Below, piece after piece: positions 7,901 to 8,483 of a stretch of DNA of 8,483 nt (positions within the stretch are counted from its first letter, which is position 1; each line of letters begins with the position of its first letter). The notes beneath the pieces are model-generated. The model worked only from the letters and a program-made list of their open reading frames with translations. It did no database searches and was not told the DNA's origin. Location: contig JAFUQL010000242.1 in assembly GCA_017472375.1 (NCBI GenBank), positions 1 through 8,483 on the forward strand. Reading direction: 5' to 3'. The stretch comes from Oscillospiraceae bacterium. Lineage in GTDB: Bacteria > Bacillota > Clostridia > Oscillospirales > Ruminococcaceae. The position numbers and the translations under genes are program-made.

Positions 7901-8481
7901 CCGTCCAGCTCGCCGCTGAGCAGGCTCATCTGCCCGGCCATCCCGTACAGGGAGGAGGACAGGCCGGGCAGGTCGGTGCTGATGCTGATCTGGGTCTGCG
8001 CCCCCAGCGAGCCGCTGGTCGCCGAGCTGCCCTCGCTTGCAACGCCGCCGGAGACCGACCCGCTCACACTTCCGGAGAGAGAACCGTCCCCGATCTGGAT
8101 GTTCCCGCCGGTCCCACCCTCGGCGGGGGTCACGGTGGCACCGCCCGAACCGCTGGCCGAGCCGCTGCCGTTCACCGTGCTGGAGACCGTGCCGGTGGTC
8201 CGGATGTTCTGGGCGGCAGCGCCCGCCGCGCTGGTGGCATCAGCGATGCCGTTCAGCCGGTTCGTTACTGCGTCGGATGTGCCGTCCGCATGGCGGGTGG
8301 CCCGATCCAGCAGCACATCCAGCTCGTCCAGCTGCCGCTGCAGCTTGGCAAGGGTGCTCTCAGTCAGGTTTTGGGCGATGTAGGGTTCCATTTGGCCTGT
8401 GATGCCGCCCACATCCTTGCGGCCGAAGATCTCTGCGGTGTTTTCGCAATCATAAAGGTAGCCGTAGCTTCGCCCGGCGAT
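4969..8481 (-). CDS. Large membrane-anchored GLUG-repeat surface protein (5' end beyond the window)
   Basis: The frame is open to the right edge and gives 1170 residues; numbering here starts at the first full codon (8481). The first in-window GTG (8412) falls inside a repeat and is not the start. GLUG-type beta-repeats appear at the edge (IAGRSYG, VGGITG at 24-29) and resume with VGGIAG 261-266, TGGIVG 314-319, VGGIAG 343-348, IGGIVG 369-374 and a worn AGAISG 404-409. Between the two sets are a helical segment (38-93), a Ser/Gly-rich stretch (94-163), a second helical segment (170-216) and an acidic strip. A seven-Ala linker (472-478) leads to an InlB/Flg_new-like B-repeat (485-546), then a beta-rich pre-anchor domain (about 629-678). 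TM helix 1 (683-702) is followed by RGIRRLARRR and a Pro-rich loop; TM helix 2 (737-761) precedes two similar domains (about 781-957 and 986-1168). Both big parts are probably extracytoplasmic. Function is unknown; binding to host or cell-wall material is a guess. Confidence 0.85.
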   Translation of the reverse strand: MAGRSYGYLYDCENTAEIFGRKDVGGITGQMEPYIAQNLTESTLAKLQRQLDELDVLLDRATRHADGTSDAVTNRLNGIADATSAAGAAAQNIRTTGTVSSTVNGSGSASGSGGATVTPAEGGTGGNIQIGDGSLSGSVSGSVSGGVASEGSSATSGSLGAQTQISISTDLPGLSSSLYGMAGQMSLLSGELDGASDSLKADVEQIRAKIGEITDTGFELILGDGEEDVIVDSSELDIDLITLGKAARCTNRGSVDGDLNVGGIAGVMGLEYALDPEDDVTVSVEGSTRRKYEVKAVMQHCENTGTVTAKRNYTGGIVGKMDLGLIAECTSYGPVSSEGGSYVGGIAGIGGSTIRHCFSKCSLSGGKYIGGIVGSGVQEDRSGESSTVAGCYAIVTIPAHKQYAGAISGAYAGVFLENYFVSEELAGIDRISYTGCAELIPYEELLARFTQAEETPDGETAAIEKDSAAGDAAAAAAATLPNAFRTFTLKFVVDGEVVHSELFDYGASFGPDVFPELPRKDGCYGYWDRTDLNGLTFDTTVTAVYEPYVTALAGDETRDGERPVFFAKGNFAEGDALTAEPMPLTPAQFDLAEGVWDAAVQSLTAGVLRTEVVEQWSLLLPEDGLEEHTVRYLPPDGKADRMEVYLRQDGQWARAGTEVVGSYVTFPVEGTEAELAVVVTAQTGWVRVAVAALGLLLLAAAARGIRRLARRRPKPPAPQPEEPSPAAAQPTPKQSRWRAILPVLLALLAGIGGTAAFFLLPDLVTGAGAYELLSACARKEPLSMVLDAEVTVGETSCPIKAELHRTSVDGHRVTVVSEGSRSLYYCDGAVFLENGTAYEAGAALPDYSALLEQAMALYRHADIEAEDDTYTITASGADAKAILELLLPSTAALADTDSLTVKLFADGDEPKRIEFTGSGALSDRSKTGYSVRAALTFLKSPAGVELPAPVAKAIATGDYEPAGALTDDLYRLAAAWQELESRDPLAATLTLSADCGPLVLDKSLQLHRWHSGESDVFCVQENGYALYFSDGAICDSKGNAIPAATAANVDTAKLLDIAYAACMNTSASHTVSSTRHTYTLALDESGMKAVAYAIAPEAEKLNIAFGTGSLRVTIAEEQIEQVELTVRGSVQVVLAHADVSIGAQLDFAAGSADAALPQAVADALQSQKGA
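4974..4980 (-). promoter_or_regulatory. Ribosome binding site of the kinase-like gene inside the end of the surface-protein gene
   Basis: AAAGGAG on the minus strand lies within the last codons of the preceding gene, whose TGA is at 4971-4969. A nine-base spacer leads to the ATG at 4964. The arrangement favours translational coupling and fixes the kinase start. Confidence 0.7.
4978..6141 (-). repeat. Tandem pair of similar extracytoplasmic domains (internal protein duplication)
   Basis: The copies are encoded by about 6141-5611 and 5526-4978. They share, in order, an ELHR/QLHR strand, a (L)YY.DGA / LYF.DGA hairpin with a following NG or KGNA turn, a helix around LLEQAMALY / LLDIAYAAC, a TYTI / TYTL strand, an AKAI / MKAV helix ending near a Pro, a LTVKLF / LRVTIA strand, an IEFTGSG / VELTVRGS strand, and a closing LP..VA.AI / LP.AVADAL helix. 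Identity is low, so the duplication is old. The strand-helix pattern resembles periplasmic lipoprotein carrier-like folds, but that is only an impression. Confidence 0.6.
7439..7457 (-). repeat. Exact 19-base direct repeat, copy 1
   Basis: On the plus strand this reads CCGGCGATGCCGCCCACAT and is identical to 7685-7703. It encodes the VGGIAG core of a GLUG unit. A shorter match (GATGCCGCCCACATC) occurs at 8401-8415 in the edge unit. Confidence 0.8.
7685..7703 (-). repeat. Exact 19-base direct repeat, copy 2
   Basis: Identical to 7439-7457 and in the same reading frame, 246 bases (82 codons) away. Recombination between the copies would remove or add whole repeats without shifting the frame. 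Confidence 0.8.
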
Positions 8482-8483
8482 GC

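Noticed and set aside
4443..8402. Open frames antisense to, or in other frames over, the kinase and surface-protein genes (for example 4443-5270, 4987-5940 and 7547-8383)
   Set aside because: Composition is Arg/Pro/Ser/Cys-rich and there are no motifs or ribosome binding sites; the minus-strand genes explain the sequence fully.

Overview
The window is moderately GC-rich (roughly 60% by eye) and gene-dense. Nearly all of it is read from the minus strand as one tight cluster. The protein families (a GLUG-repeat surface protein, a small 'cytidylate kinase-like' protein, a GPH-type symporter, a cytosolic GH3 glycosidase and a HAD phosphatase), the strong AGGAG-type ribosome binding sites and the GC content suggest a gut Clostridia member of the Oscillospiraceae/Ruminococcaceae type (Faecalibacterium, Gemmiger or Subdoligranulum-like). 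That assignment is inference; there is no rRNA or marker gene in the window.

Layout, in the direction of minus-strand transcription (right to left). From the right edge to 4969 runs the 3' part (1170 codons) of a very large surface protein whose 5' end lies outside the window. Four bases after its stop begins a 200-residue cytidylate-kinase-like protein (4964-4362). After a 59-base gap comes a 472-residue GPH sugar:cation symporter (4302-2884). Twelve bases later starts a 584-residue GH3 beta-N-acetylhexosaminidase-like enzyme (2871-1117). Seven bases after its stop comes a 272-residue HAD hydrolase (1109-291). A rho-independent terminator for this strand sits at 228-259. Facing it, at the left edge, is a probable C-terminal fragment of a plus-strand gene (ends at 95) with its own terminator at 143-171, so the left end is a convergent junction.

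Functional reading. The symporter, GH3 enzyme and HAD phosphatase form a plausible import-and-cleave module. A glycoside, possibly a GlcNAc-containing cell-wall or mucin fragment, would be taken up by the symporter and hydrolysed in the cytosol by the GH3 enzyme, which has no signal peptide and carries the Asp-x-His dyad typical of NagZ-type enzymes. A phosphorylated product could then be acted on by the HAD protein. The kinase-like gene is coupled to the surface protein; its substrate is unknown.

The least explained part is the surface protein. It combines a GLUG beta-repeat region interrupted by two helical segments and a Ser/Gly-rich linker, a B-repeat-like domain, a first membrane helix, a short basic/proline-rich cytoplasmic loop, a second membrane helix, and a C-terminal pair of similar domains that look like an internal duplication. 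I saw no mobile element, CRISPR array, tRNA or rRNA.
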